From contig NZ_CP081497.1 of assembly GCF_019774615.1 (NCBI RefSeq), forward strand, positions 2,232,001 through 2,296,000: a stretch of DNA of 64,000 nucleotides, in the 5' to 3' direction. Source of the DNA: Streptomyces sp. BHT-5-2 (GTDB lineage Bacteria > Actinomycetota > Actinomycetes > Streptomycetales > Streptomycetaceae). The position numbers and the translations under genes are program-made. This document shows, in pieces, positions 9,471 through 19,808 of this stretch; the first letter of the stretch is position 1, and the number at the start of each line of letters is the position of its first letter. The notes beneath the pieces were generated by a model. The model was not told the origin of the DNA and did no database searches. It saw only the letters and a list, made by a program, of their open reading frames with translations.

Positions 9471-10727
9471 GTGACACGCAACACCCCCGCTGGAACATCG
9501 GAAGTAGTGGTGACCGGGCTTGGAGCGGTCACCCCGCTGGGCGGGGACATCCCGAGCACTTGGCAGGGGCTGCTGGATGGCAGGTCAGGAGCCCGGGGCC
9601 TCGATGAGCCATGGGCCAAGGACCTGCCGGTTCGCATCGCTGCGCCAGCAGCCGTCGATCCCGCGGCCGCCTTCGCACCTGCGCAGGCGCGCCGAATGGA
9701 CCGTGGTACGCAGCTCGCGCTGATGGCCGCGCAAGAAGCCTGGACTGACGCCGGCCTCGGCTCTCCACGGGAGCTGGACACCGAGCGGCTTTCCGTCGCC
9801 GTCTCCTCCATCATCGGGGCGCAGACACTGTTGGCCGGACATGAGAAGCTGCTAACCAAGGGCTGGCGGCACATATCTCCCTTCGCAGCACCCTCGCTGC
9901 TGCCCAACAGTTCGGCCGCCCGAATCGCCATCGACTACGGAGCGCAAGGAAGCGCGCATGCTCCGGTAAGTGGCTGTGCTTCAGGAACCGAAGCCATCGG
10001 CCTGGCAGCGGACATGATCCGCATGGGCCGGGCAGACGTGGTTGTCGCCGGCGGTGCCGAGGCGCCGATCCACCCCTTCGCCCTCGGCAGCTTCGCCGCC
10101 ATGCGCGCTCTGTCCCGCCGCAACGAGGATCCGCAGGGCGCCTCCCGGCCGTTTGCCAAGGACCGCGACGGCTTCGTGCTCGGCGAAGGCGCCGGCATCA
10201 TGATCCTGGAATCGCACGCTCATGCCCGCGCCCGCGGCGCCCGTATCTACGGCCGCGTCCTCGGCATTGGGATGTCCGTCGACGGCCACCGCATCGCCCA
10301 ACCGCAGCCCGAGGGGCTCGGCGCCGCCAAGGCCATCAGTCGAGCCCTTGCCGACGCAGACCTGGCACCTCAGGACATCGCGCACGTCAACGCCCACGCC
10401 ACGGCCACGCCGGCCGGCGACCTCGCCGAGGCCCGCGCCCTGCGCAGCGTCCTGGGCTCCCACACCGACCACGTCGCCGTCTCTGCGACCAAATCCATGA
10501 TGGGACACCTCCAAGGCGGTGCCGGGGCTGTCGAGGCGATCGCCACGCTGCTGGCCCTTCACCACCGCACCGCGCCGCCCACCCTCAACACGGAGGCCCC
10601 AGACGACGAAATCGGACTCAATGTCGTGGCTGGCACTGCGCGCCAGCTGCCTCAAAGGCCACGAGCCGCCTTGAGCAACTCCTTCGGCTTCGGCGGACAC
10701 AACGCCACCCTCGCCATCGCGGCCTGA
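9471..10727 (+). CDS. Beta-ketoacyl-ACP synthase (FabF/KAS II-like), solitary
   Basis: A 418-residue thiolase-fold condensing enzyme beginning TSEVVVTGLGAVTPLGGD. The catalytic triad is present: Cys169 in SGCASG, His309 in NAHATAT and His346 in KSMMGH, with Lys341. The enzyme class condenses acyl thioesters with malonyl-ACP by decarboxylation. The histidine motifs differ slightly from housekeeping FabF (NAHGTST, KSMTGH). There is no neighbouring acyl carrier protein, ketoreductase or chain-length factor, which suggests an orphan or secondary-metabolism-derived gene. The start is a GTG at 9471 after an AT-rich leader. Confidence 0.88.
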   Translation: MTRNTPAGTSEVVVTGLGAVTPLGGDIPSTWQGLLDGRSGARGLDEPWAKDLPVRIAAPAAVDPAAAFAPAQARRMDRGTQLALMAAQEAWTDAGLGSPRELDTERLSVAVSSIIGAQTLLAGHEKLLTKGWRHISPFAAPSLLPNSSAARIAIDYGAQGSAHAPVSGCASGTEAIGLAADMIRMGRADVVVAGGAEAPIHPFALGSFAAMRALSRRNEDPQGASRPFAKDRDGFVLGEGAGIMILESHAHARARGARIYGRVLGIGMSVDGHRIAQPQPEGLGAAKAISRALADADLAPQDIAHVNAHATATPAGDLAEARALRSVLGSHTDHVAVSATKSMMGHLQGGAGAVEAIATLLALHHRTAPPTLNTEAPDDEIGLNVVAGTARQLPQRPRAALSNSFGFGGHNATLAIAA

Positions 10728-11331
10728 TCATCTCTCGCTCACGGCCAGATAGGTCATTCAGCTTCCGGAACGCCCGGATCCACACGGCGACGAGCGCGTT
10801 GTGCAATGGATCGCGGGTGGTCGATACCCGCGGTCACCCCGGGCATCGACTACCCGCTACCGCCCCGGTGCACGTCGGCGCGGACTTCGACGGTGTGTGC
10901 CGCCTTACGCTATGGGGCTGTCCCGAGTGTCGCGCAGCTACAAGCTTGGCGCCGCGGGCACACACCCCCGATAGAGGTCATCGCGCCGCGGGCTGGCACC
11001 ATGAAGATCAACGAGCGAGCACAGCAGCAGGTGGTGGCGGTCGCGAGGACGCTGAACGTCGCCGCTCTAACAAGAGGTTTCATGCGCCGGGCACGTACGG
11101 GGCATCCGTCCGGCGCCCACTCGACCGCCACCACCATCAGCACCAAGACCGTGCACCGCTCTAACGGGAGGCTTCAAGCCCGGCTCGGCGAAGGCGTCAC
11201 GGTCCCAGTACTCGAACGGGCTCTGCGGGAGACCCGCGCCAGAAGCCGTCCTCAACAAGGGATTAGGCTCGGCGATAATCAAGGTCGCATGAGCACAGCC
11301 CACTGGAGCGAGAAAGGGCGGCATCTCCATC
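10728..11331. other. Intergenic stretch, no recognisable gene
   Basis: About 600 bp between the ketosynthase and hsdR. An open frame at 10806-11474 runs into hsdR in another register, and its arginine-rich translation resembles nothing recognisable; I treat it as chance. No tRNA, hairpin terminator or repeat was seen. The hsdR promoter must lie in its 3' part. Confidence 0.5.
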
Positions 11332-14300
11332 GTGAACGCGGGAAAAGCGTACTCGGACCCGGACCCAAGGCTTGTGCGACTGGCGGAACGGTCCCGCAAC
11401 TTTGGCTTCCTGCTACGGCACGTGCCGCTGCTCCTGGCGTACGGAGCTGCTGCGGAGAGCTATGTCTTCAGTGATCCCAACACCTCGCTGATCAAGTCCC
11501 GTCAGTTCGGTGAGACACTCGCATCGGACCTGGTGAGCCGGGCGAGGGTCCGAGTCGACGGTGATACGCAGTTCGACCGCCTCAAGGCCCTCGACCGCGA
11601 GGGCTACCTGCACGGCGACGTCGGCACCGCGTTCCACGAAGTCCGCGCACTCGGCAACGAAGCGAATCACAAAGGCCACGACAGCGCTGAGGACGCCTTC
11701 CGCGCCCTGCGAACCTGCTTCCGTCTCGGCGTCTGGTATCACCGCTTGCTGAGTGGTTCGCGCGAGCAGATCGCCTTCGTGCCGCCCAGCCCGGACCGCA
11801 CCCTGGCCGCGGAGAGCGAACGCCTGCTTCGTGAGGTTGCAGAAGCCAGAAGGGCGTTGGAGGAAGCACGCCTTAGCTACCGCGACCAGGCCACCCAGGC
11901 CGAGGCTGAGCAGGCCGCTCACCTCGCCGCGGAACGCGAACTGGCTCAGGCGCGAGCCGAGCGCGAGGAACTCGTAGGCATGGTCGCCGCCATGCAAGGC
12001 CAGCTCAAGGCGTTCCAGACCGAATTCGAGGCTGCACAGGCCCGGCAGCGGCGTAGCGATCTCACGGACAGGGCCGCGGCTTCGGCCGCTGTTGCGGAGC
12101 GAGCTCGTCTCCTCGACCACGCTGAGCAGGCATCCCGGGAACCACTCACCGAGGCGCAGGTGCGCGCCTGCCTCGATCAGATGCTCACCGAAGCCGGCTG
12201 GGACGTCCAGGACGCGGGCGCCACCCTCAACCTCTGGGTACAGGGCGACCGCCGGGGCAACGGCGTCGCTGTGCGAGAGACGACCACAGCCCGAGGTCGG
12301 GCCGACTACGCGCTCTACGTCGACCGTAAGCTCGTCGGTGTCATCGAGGCCAAACGCGAGGGTGCGGACCTTTCCGCGGCCGAGGAACAGGCTGACCGCT
12401 ACGCTGACCATCTCACCGACGCCCAGCAGCGCCTGGCTGCGTGGCGTGCCCCGCTGCCCTTCCGTTATGTCAGCGACGGCGGGGAGACTCGCTTCCGCAC
12501 TGCCCTCGACCCAGACTCTCGCACGCGCCGCATCTTCTCCTTCCACCAGCCCCGCACCCTCGCCCGCTGGATGCGGCAGGCCGACGAGGACCCGCAGGCG
12601 CCCACCTACCGAGCCCGCCTGCGTCTGCGCATGCCGGAGCTCGACGAACGGCCGCTGCGCCCCGCCCAGGTCACGGCGGTCCGTGGGGTGGAGAATTCGG
12701 TCGCTCTGGGCAAGGGCCAGCAGGGTATGGGCCAGTCCCGCTCCCTGGTCCAGATGGCCACCGGTGCAGGCAAGACGTACACGGCGGTCACGTTCTCCTA
12801 CCGCATGCTTAAGCATGCCCGTGCTGAACGGGTGCTGTTCCTGGTCGACCGCAACAACCTTGGCGCCCAGGCTCTCGCGGAGTTCGAGAACTTCACCACT
12901 CCCGATACCCACCGTAAGTTCGCAGACCTCTTCAACGTTCAGCGGCTGGGCGCGGAAGGCATGAATGCCTCCTCCAAGGTCGTCATTTCCACGGTTCAGC
13001 GGCTCTACATGGAACTAACCGGCAGCCGACTGCCCGAGGAAAAGCTGGAAGGAGAGGGGAAGGAGGCCGATCTCCCCTACGACGCGCCCGGTGAGATTTC
13101 AGTCGAATACAACCAGAAGATCCCTCCCGAGGCATTCGACCTGATCGTCGTGGACGAGTGCCATCGATCCATCTACGGCAAGTGGCGCTCGGTCCTGGAG
13201 TACTTCGACGCACCCATCGTCGGCCTCACGGCCACGCCTGTCGCCCAGACCTTCGGCTACTTCAACGGCAACCTCGTCAGTGAATACACCTACCAGGAAG
13301 CCGTCGCAGACGGTGTCAACGTCGACTTCTCCGTCTTTGAGATCGAGACGCGGATAACGGCGGAAGGCGGGGTCATTGCCCACGGCACCATCCCGGTCCG
13401 CGACCGGCGTACCCGCCGCCAGCGCTACGAGGACATCGACGAGGACATCGAGTACGGTGCAAACCAGGTTGGCGTCAGCGTCATCAGCAAGGACCAGCTC
13501 CGCACGGTGATCCAGACCTTCCGTGACCGCCTCTTCACGGACATTTTCCCGGAGCGCGCGAAACGCGACCCGCTTGACGGCACCTTGCTGTGGGACCGAA
13601 TGTACGTCCCAAAGACCCTGGTCTTCGCCAAGAACGACAACCATGCCGAGGAGGTCGTCGAGGTCATACGGGACGTCTTCGGCAAGGGGAACGACTTCTG
13701 CGCCAAGATCACGCACGCCGCCCGCAGGCCGGCCGAGCGCCTGGCCGAGTTCCGCAACCTCCCCCAGCTCCGTATCGCGGTCACCGTCGACATGATCGCC
13801 ACTGGCACGGACGTCAAGCCGCTTGAATGCCTGCTGTTCCTGCGTGATGTCAAGAGCTGGGCCTATTTCGAGCAGATGAAGGGGCGTGGTGCGCGCACTC
13901 TCTCCCTCACGGACTTCGAACGCGTGACGCCAGGTGTCGGTCCCAAGACACGGTTCGTGATCATCGACGCGGTCGGTGTCACCCGCAAAGCCAAGGTCGA
14001 CGCGGCTCCGCTCGAACGCCATACCGACAAGCAAATCAGCCTGGAGAAGCTGCTTCGAAAGGTCGCCGCCAACACCATCGAGGAAGAAGAGGTCTCCACC
14101 CTCGCCTCCCGCCTGGCCAAACTCGACCTTCAGATGACGGCCGAGGAGCACGCGGAGATCCAGCGGATCAGCGGCGGACGCCCGCTCAAGGAGATTGTGC
14201 ACAAGATGGTGCGGGCGGTGTCCGTCGACGACCAGCTGGAGGTACGAGAGGCCGCCGAGCGCGTCGGCCGGGACCCGGAGCGTGCGGTGCGCGACCTGAT

Positions 14301-15018
14301 AGAGCTGGCTCTGAAACCGCTCGCTGCCGACCCGAGGTTGCGAGCCCGGTTGCTGGAGATGCGTCGCGCCAAGGACATCCTGTACGACGAGAACGGCGTC
14401 GACGAGCTGATCCGCGCTGGCGCGATCGCCGACGGTGGAGCGTCGGCGAAGGACACTGTCCACGATTGGAAGCGGTACATCGACGAGAACCGCGACGAGA
14501 TCGCCACCCTGTCCATCGCATTCAGTGCCGATTCGGAAACCCCGCCAGGCGTCGCGCTGCAGCAGCTCAAGGATGTCGCCCGTAGCATTGCCCGGCCACC
14601 GCGCGCATGGACACCGGAGCGCCTGTGGACGGCATACGAGCAGCTCGGTGAGGCGGCCGCCGCTGAGGGAAGACCCAAGCGCACAGTCGCCGACCTCCTC
14701 GCTCTCTTCCGCTACGAGCTCGCTGGCGGGGCGGAGCGCGGCGCCCCGAAGCCGCGCTCGCACGAGGAGACCGTACGAGAGCGGTACGCCGCCTGGCTCG
14801 CACGGCAGGAGCAGACGGGCGTTCGCTTCGGTCAACGCCAGCGCTGGTGGCTTGACCATATCGTCGGCGCGACGATCGAGCGTGTACGCTTCGACACCGC
14901 CGACCTCGACTATGCCCCGTTCACCACGCGTAACGGGACGGATGGATTCCTCGCCGAATTCGGCGAGGCCAAGGCGGAAGAGATCATCGACGAACTGGAC
15001 AGGGAGCTGGGCGCGTGA
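11332..15018 (+). CDS. hsdR: Type I restriction enzyme, R (endonuclease/translocase) subunit
   Basis: HsdR translocates and cuts unmethylated DNA in complex with HsdS and HsdM. Visible in the 1228 residues: an N-terminal DUF4145-like region (about 20-120), a charged coiled-coil linker (about 150-245), a PD-(D/E)xK nuclease core (GRADYALYV then VIEAKREGADLS, near residues 322-345), helicase motif I MATGAGKTYTA (near 475), motif II VVDECHRS (near 605), and a C-terminal EcoEI-R-like domain. The GTG start at 11332 is the first plausible one. The stop overlaps the hsdS start by 4 bp (GTGA), so R and S are translationally coupled. First gene of a five-gene defence block. Confidence 0.95.
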   Translation: MNAGKAYSDPDPRLVRLAERSRNFGFLLRHVPLLLAYGAAAESYVFSDPNTSLIKSRQFGETLASDLVSRARVRVDGDTQFDRLKALDREGYLHGDVGTAFHEVRALGNEANHKGHDSAEDAFRALRTCFRLGVWYHRLLSGSREQIAFVPPSPDRTLAAESERLLREVAEARRALEEARLSYRDQATQAEAEQAAHLAAERELAQARAEREELVGMVAAMQGQLKAFQTEFEAAQARQRRSDLTDRAAASAAVAERARLLDHAEQASREPLTEAQVRACLDQMLTEAGWDVQDAGATLNLWVQGDRRGNGVAVRETTTARGRADYALYVDRKLVGVIEAKREGADLSAAEEQADRYADHLTDAQQRLAAWRAPLPFRYVSDGGETRFRTALDPDSRTRRIFSFHQPRTLARWMRQADEDPQAPTYRARLRLRMPELDERPLRPAQVTAVRGVENSVALGKGQQGMGQSRSLVQMATGAGKTYTAVTFSYRMLKHARAERVLFLVDRNNLGAQALAEFENFTTPDTHRKFADLFNVQRLGAEGMNASSKVVISTVQRLYMELTGSRLPEEKLEGEGKEADLPYDAPGEISVEYNQKIPPEAFDLIVVDECHRSIYGKWRSVLEYFDAPIVGLTATPVAQTFGYFNGNLVSEYTYQEAVADGVNVDFSVFEIETRITAEGGVIAHGTIPVRDRRTRRQRYEDIDEDIEYGANQVGVSVISKDQLRTVIQTFRDRLFTDIFPERAKRDPLDGTLLWDRMYVPKTLVFAKNDNHAEEVVEVIRDVFGKGNDFCAKITHAARRPAERLAEFRNLPQLRIAVTVDMIATGTDVKPLECLLFLRDVKSWAYFEQMKGRGARTLSLTDFERVTPGVGPKTRFVIIDAVGVTRKAKVDAAPLERHTDKQISLEKLLRKVAANTIEEEEVSTLASRLAKLDLQMTAEEHAEIQRISGGRPLKEIVHKMVRAVSVDDQLEVREAAERVGRDPERAVRDLIELALKPLAADPRLRARLLEMRRAKDILYDENGVDELIRAGAIADGGASAKDTVHDWKRYIDENRDEIATLSIAFSADSETPPGVALQQLKDVARSIARPPRAWTPERLWTAYEQLGEAAAAEGRPKRTVADLLALFRYELAGGAERGAPKPRSHEETVRERYAAWLARQEQTGVRFGQRQRWWLDHIVGATIERVRFDTADLDYAPFTTRNGTDGFLAEFGEAKAEEIIDELDRELGA

Positions 15019-16436
15019 CGGACTCGGGTGCGGAGGTTTCGGCGGGGGCCGTTCCGGGGAGCGCGCTGCCGGCAGGGTGGGCGTTGGCGACGCTTGCTGA
15101 ACTGTGCGAGGTCAATCCGCGGGCATTCACTGAAGAGCCGGATGACGATGACCTGATTTCCCAAGTCCCCATGGCTGCCGTCGAGGCCGAAACGGGGCGC
15201 ATAGATCCATCTATGCATGTACCTTACGGCGACCTCAAGAAGAAGTCACTGACGCGTTTCCAAGAGGATGACGTTCTCTTCGCCAAGATCACACCGTGCA
15301 TGGAAAATGGCAAGATCGCCAAGGCTCAGGGACTGGCAGCTGGCCGAGCGCTCGGCAGTACGGAATTCCATGTGCTTCGAAGCCATGGCGGCGTTCTACC
15401 TGAATACCTAATGTACTACTTGCTCCAGCGGAACGTTCGCAGGCTTGCCGAGCAGCATATGTCTGGTGCTGTGGGGCAGCGACGGGTTCCACGTCCATAC
15501 CTAGAAGGGCTCAAGATTCCGGTCCCGCCCCTTACGGAGCAGCACCGTATCGTCGCCAAGCTGGACGAGCAATTGGCCCACGTGGAGGCTGGTGAGGCTG
15601 CTGTTGGCCGGGCGATCGTCGAGACGGCCCAGCTGCGTGCCAGTGTGGCAGATGCAGCGATTCAGCGCCTCGCTGATGCGCCCGTGAAGCAGCTCGGTGA
15701 AATTCTCGCCGAGCCGCTACGCAATGGCGTCTCGGCTAAGGCGACGCAGGACGGGTCCGGCGTTAGAACTCTTACTCTGTCCGCCGTCACATACGACGAG
15801 TTCGATGACCGCTTCACCAAGATGACCAGCGCTAATCCGGAGCGTGTGGCTTCCCTTTGGCTGAAAGACGGAGATATTTTCGTCGAGCGTTCCAATTCAG
15901 CCGAACTGGTGGGCACCTCAGCCATCTATCACGGGCCGAGCAACTGGGCGATTTACCCGGATTTGTTGATTCGGGCGAGGGTTGACAGAAGTGTTGCGCT
16001 CCCCGACTTCGTAGCCCTTGTGCTCCGCACTCGGCGTGTGCAGTTTTACTTCCGGCAGCGTGCGCGTGGCCTTTCCGGGTCCATGCCGAAGATCGATCAG
16101 TCAACAATCGAGAGCGTGGAGATTCCTCTGCCGTCGTTGACCAGGCAGGAAGAGACCGTCAGGTGGGTTCAGCGGCAAGAAGAGGAGATCGACCCGCTGG
16201 CGGCCACAGTCGGTCAAGCTCAAGCCGAGAGCGGCAACCTCCGCGCCGCTCTCTTTCACGCTGCCTTCAGCGGCGCTCTGGCCCCCCAGGATCCGGCCGA
16301 TGAGCCCGCCTCCCGGCTGCTGGATCGTATCCGCACCCGGTGCGAGGCCGCTGCGAAGGTGAAGAAGCCCCCCCGCAAGCGGGCCCCGCGCCCCCGCAAA
16401 CCGACCACCTCAGGTCAGGAAGCACTGCCCCTATGA
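15015..16436 (+). CDS. hsdS: Type I restriction enzyme, S (specificity) subunit
   Basis: HsdS reads the split DNA target for the restriction-modification complex. The 473-residue product has two target-recognition domains (roughly residues 15-180 and 225-400), each followed by a conserved helix; the first ends IPVPPLTEQHRIVAKLDEQL and the second ends IPLPSLTRQEETVRWV. The lysine/arginine/proline-rich C-terminal tail is not part of the core fold. It overlaps hsdR by 4 bp at its start and hsdM by 4 bp at its stop (ATGA), indicating tight coupling. The recognition sequence cannot be deduced from the protein. Confidence 0.93.
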   Translation: MTDSGAEVSAGAVPGSALPAGWALATLAELCEVNPRAFTEEPDDDDLISQVPMAAVEAETGRIDPSMHVPYGDLKKKSLTRFQEDDVLFAKITPCMENGKIAKAQGLAAGRALGSTEFHVLRSHGGVLPEYLMYYLLQRNVRRLAEQHMSGAVGQRRVPRPYLEGLKIPVPPLTEQHRIVAKLDEQLAHVEAGEAAVGRAIVETAQLRASVADAAIQRLADAPVKQLGEILAEPLRNGVSAKATQDGSGVRTLTLSAVTYDEFDDRFTKMTSANPERVASLWLKDGDIFVERSNSAELVGTSAIYHGPSNWAIYPDLLIRARVDRSVALPDFVALVLRTRRVQFYFRQRARGLSGSMPKIDQSTIESVEIPLPSLTRQEETVRWVQRQEEEIDPLAATVGQAQAESGNLRAALFHAAFSGALAPQDPADEPASRLLDRIRTRCEAAAKVKKPPRKRAPRPRKPTTSGQEALPL

Positions 16437-18085
16437 GCACCATGAGCACCGACAAGGCGTGGACCTCGGGCAGCCCGAAGGATCGGGCTGCCCGGACACC
16501 CGCGGAGCGGCCCATCCCCCGCAAGGCTGCCGGAGAGACGACAAGCACTCTCGTCAACCGTCTCTGGTCCTACTGTGAGCTGCTGCGCCACTCCGGTGTC
16601 TCCACGCTCGACTATGTCGAGCAGCTCACTTATCTCCTGTTCTTGAAGATGGCGGACGAGCGCGACAAGCGCCCGGCCAGGTTCCGTAAGAACAGCTCGG
16701 AACAGCCTCTCGTCCCCGAAGGTCGTGACTGGACGAGTCTCACCACACGGTCCGCCGAGGCGCTTCTCGATCATTACGAGTTCGTCCTGAAGGACCTCGG
16801 GCAGCGCGGTGGGACCATGCTCGGCGAGGTCTTCGCCAAGGCATCGAACAAGATCCATGAGCCGGCCGTTCTGGAGAGGCTGATCAAGGACCTCATCGAC
16901 CCGTACACCTGGACCACCGAGGACCAGGACCTAAAGGGCGATGCCTACGAAGGGCTCCTTCAGCGCGGCGCCGAGGACCGCAAGACCGGTGCGGGTCAGT
17001 ACTTCACCCCCCGTCCACTGATCGATGCCATGGTCGACTGCATCCGGCCGCAGATCGGGGAGACCATTACTGATCCCGCATGCGGCACAGGTGGCTTCCT
17101 CATCGCTGCCCATGCGCACCTCGCCCGGAATTACGAGGAACAGCTCTACGGGGACGAGGGCCGCAAGCTTCAGACTGGTGCAATCACCGGGTACGAGCTC
17201 GTCCGCGAGACGGCCCGCCTAGCTCTGATGAACATGCTGCTGCACGGCATCGGCACCTCCGAGGCCAAGCCGCTGATCACGATCCAGGACTCACTGGCCC
17301 GGCCCCCACTTCGGCACTACGACATCGTCTTCGCCAACCCGCCGTTCGGCGTCGGCTCTGTGACCGGGGAGGCGTACACCGCCCGTAACGACTTCTGGAC
17401 ACAGACAACGAACAAGCAGCTCAATTTCGTCCAGCACATTTACAACCTGCTGAAGACGAACGGGCGTGCGGCCATCGTCCTGCCGGACAACGTCCTCTTC
17501 GAGGGCGGCGCGGGTACGGTGATCCGTCGAAACCTTCTCGACATGTGTGACGTACACACCCTGCTGCGCCTCCCGACGGGCATCTTCTACGCCAACGGAG
17601 TCAAGGCGAACGTCCTGTTCTTCGACAAGACCGGCCAGCGGCCCGGAGGCCGGCCAGGCACCCGCCAACTATGGGTCTACGACTTCCGTACCGACCAGCG
17701 GTTCACTCTCAAGCAACGCCAGTTGAGGCGTCAACACCTGGACGACTTCGTCGCCGCCTACCACTCCGGTGGATCGGACTATTCCGAGCGAAAGCCCAGT
17801 GATCGCTTCCGTGCGTTCGATTACGATGAGCTGGTCGCCCGTGACAAAGTCAACCTAGACTTGACGGTCATCCGGCCGGACACGGCCACCTCCGGCGCGG
17901 TCTTCACGTCTCCCGATGTGATCGCGCAGGAGATCGTGGACGAACTGGAGACCGCTCTCGCGGAGTTCACCAAGGTGGCGCGCGCCCTGAAAAGGGACGC
18001 GGGCTCCGTGGCCGATGGCTTCGCAGGGGGCGCGGACAGCACCGCGGTCGGCACAACCGAACACGAAGAAGACCGAGAGTCGTAG
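16433..18085 (+). CDS. hsdM: Type I DNA N6-adenine methyltransferase (M subunit)
   Basis: HsdM methylates adenine at the HsdS target. The 550-residue protein has the HsdM N-terminal helical domain (LVNRLWSYCELLRHSGVSTL), the SAM-binding motif I DPACGTGGF at residue 214 and catalytic motif IV NPPF at residue 302. The frame is open further upstream, to 16340, but the ATG at 16433 is preferred because it overlaps the hsdS stop as ATGA. All catalytic motifs are canonical, so this is the active methylase of the pair. Confidence 0.95.
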   Translation: MSTMSTDKAWTSGSPKDRAARTPAERPIPRKAAGETTSTLVNRLWSYCELLRHSGVSTLDYVEQLTYLLFLKMADERDKRPARFRKNSSEQPLVPEGRDWTSLTTRSAEALLDHYEFVLKDLGQRGGTMLGEVFAKASNKIHEPAVLERLIKDLIDPYTWTTEDQDLKGDAYEGLLQRGAEDRKTGAGQYFTPRPLIDAMVDCIRPQIGETITDPACGTGGFLIAAHAHLARNYEEQLYGDEGRKLQTGAITGYELVRETARLALMNMLLHGIGTSEAKPLITIQDSLARPPLRHYDIVFANPPFGVGSVTGEAYTARNDFWTQTTNKQLNFVQHIYNLLKTNGRAAIVLPDNVLFEGGAGTVIRRNLLDMCDVHTLLRLPTGIFYANGVKANVLFFDKTGQRPGGRPGTRQLWVYDFRTDQRFTLKQRQLRRQHLDDFVAAYHSGGSDYSERKPSDRFRAFDYDELVARDKVNLDLTVIRPDTATSGAVFTSPDVIAQEIVDELETALAEFTKVARALKRDAGSVADGFAGGADSTAVGTTEHEEDRES

Positions 18086-18166
18086 CTCCCTCCTCCCGTC
18101 ACCCGAGTCGGGCCGGGGCCTGTTGGGCGGGGCAGCTCGGGTGACGATGGAAGGTGACAACGCCAT

Positions 18167-19678
18167 ATGGCAACGGGGTGGGGCGGTCAGGCCGCGACTG
18201 GACAGCGGCCGGAGGCACAGTGGACGAGCAGTCAGATTGTGGAACGGCTCTGGAAGTTCTACAACGAGACTGCGATCAAGGCCGTGCCCAGGCTCGACTT
18301 CGTCGAGCACGTCACCTATCTGCTCTTCCTCAAGCTCGACCACGAGCGCGCCCAGCGGCCAGCTCGGTTCGGCGGTGGTCGCCCCATCGCATCGGCCGAC
18401 ACCTGGCCCAAGCTGGCTCAGCGCAGTGGTGAGGAACTTCACCGCTTCCTCACCGATGTCATGGACGACCTCGGCAAACCAGCGCCCGCTGATCCGCGTC
18501 GCGCCACCGCGAGCGTCATCTTCCATGACGCGCAGCCATGGAATGTCGACCGTATGGCGGAGTTGCGCAGCCTGATCACTGAGGAGCTCGACCCGCACCA
18601 GTGGAGTCTCGTCCCACAACCGGTACTCGGCGGGGCTTTCTCGCAATTGCTCGCCGGGTGCCGGGAGGACTTCCTCACCAAACGCCAGGCCGGCCAGATC
18701 CTCACCCCGCCGCCGCTGCTTTCCGTCGTGGCCAGGGCACTTGCCATCACCCCCGAGGACCGGGTAGTCGACCCAGCGTCCGGTATCGGCAGCAGCCTGA
18801 TCGCCGCCCACCGCGAGATGTCCCGGCATGGTCGCTATATCGACGCGGCCACGATCGCGGGTGCCGACATCGACGCCCAGATGTGTCGACTCGCCACGAT
18901 GAACGTTCTGCTCAACCTTGGGCGGGTTTTTTCGGCCGACCCGCCTTTCCTGCGGGCCGACTCCCTCAAGGAGAGGGCCGTCGCCATCCAACGCGCGGAC
19001 CGGGATGTCCTTGCGTCCGTGGCCATCTGCAACCCGCCCTTCAAGAGCACCGACGCGCTTCCCGACACCACCCGGCGCGACGACTTCTGGGCGCACAAGG
19101 CGGATCTGCCGACCAACTTCCTCCAGCACATCGCGATCACTCTGCCGCAGGGTGCCCGAGCCGCTGTGTTCGTTCCCGACGGCGTCCTCTACGGCAACGG
19201 GGCGGCAGCGGCCGTACGCCGGACTCTGCTGATGAGCTGCGACGTGCACACCCTGCTGCGGCTGCCGACCGGTATCTTCCACGGCACCAACTCAAGGTCG
19301 AACGTGCTGTTCTTCACGAAGTCCACCTCGAAGCCGACAGGCGAACCTGCGACCCACACGCTGTGGGTGTATGACGCGCGGACGGACAAGCATCACACCG
19401 ACACCGAGAACCCCATGTCCGAGGACGACTTCGCCGACTTCCTCGCCGCCTACCGCGTCGGAGAGCCCTGTTTCGAGGGTCGTACCGCATCCGCGCGCTT
19501 CCGCCCTTATCCGGTGGACGAATTGCTCGCACGCCCAGGAACCGACCTCCACCTAGGGGCCAACCTCACCGCGGAGTTGGACGACTTCGGCTCCCCGCAA
19601 GACATCGCCCTGTCCATCGCCGACAACCTGGACGAGGCGGGCAAATGGTTCCGGACTGTGGCTGAAAGCCTGACCTGA
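18167..19678 (+). CDS. Second, divergent HsdM-like methyltransferase
   Basis: A 503-residue relative of HsdM beginning after the ATG at 18167. It shares the N-terminal helical domain (IVERLWKFYNETAIKAVPRL) and motif IV (CNPPF, Asn289). Motif I is changed to DPASGIGSS (Asp202) where the first copy has DPACGTGGF, and the TP segment before it is altered (QILTPPPLL for QYFTPRPLI). Binding of SAM is plausible but not certain. It lies 81 bp after hsdM in the same direction. It could be an alternative M subunit, a regulator of the complex, or a methylase paired with the downstream AIPR protein. Confidence 0.85.
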   Translation: MATGWGGQAATGQRPEAQWTSSQIVERLWKFYNETAIKAVPRLDFVEHVTYLLFLKLDHERAQRPARFGGGRPIASADTWPKLAQRSGEELHRFLTDVMDDLGKPAPADPRRATASVIFHDAQPWNVDRMAELRSLITEELDPHQWSLVPQPVLGGAFSQLLAGCREDFLTKRQAGQILTPPPLLSVVARALAITPEDRVVDPASGIGSSLIAAHREMSRHGRYIDAATIAGADIDAQMCRLATMNVLLNLGRVFSADPPFLRADSLKERAVAIQRADRDVLASVAICNPPFKSTDALPDTTRRDDFWAHKADLPTNFLQHIAITLPQGARAAVFVPDGVLYGNGAAAAVRRTLLMSCDVHTLLRLPTGIFHGTNSRSNVLFFTKSTSKPTGEPATHTLWVYDARTDKHHTDTENPMSEDDFADFLAAYRVGEPCFEGRTASARFRPYPVDELLARPGTDLHLGANLTAELDDFGSPQDIALSIADNLDEAGKWFRTVAESLT

Positions 19679-19808
19679 CCCACTTGGGAGTTCCGCACAG
19701 CGCTGCACCAGTCCGGATCTCGGGCAACCGGTTACAGGCCGTCTCCCGATCCCTCTCCTCGGCCGCCGCCCGGCCCACCCGCCGAACGCAGAACAGGAAA
19801 CCCTGCGC

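Noticed and set aside
10806..11474. 222-codon frame upstream of hsdR
   Set aside because: Overlaps the hsdR start in another frame, no motif, arginine-rich.
13099..14859. 586-codon open frame on the minus strand
   Set aside because: Exactly antisense to hsdR, with no domain motifs. Long antisense frames are common in high-GC coding DNA.
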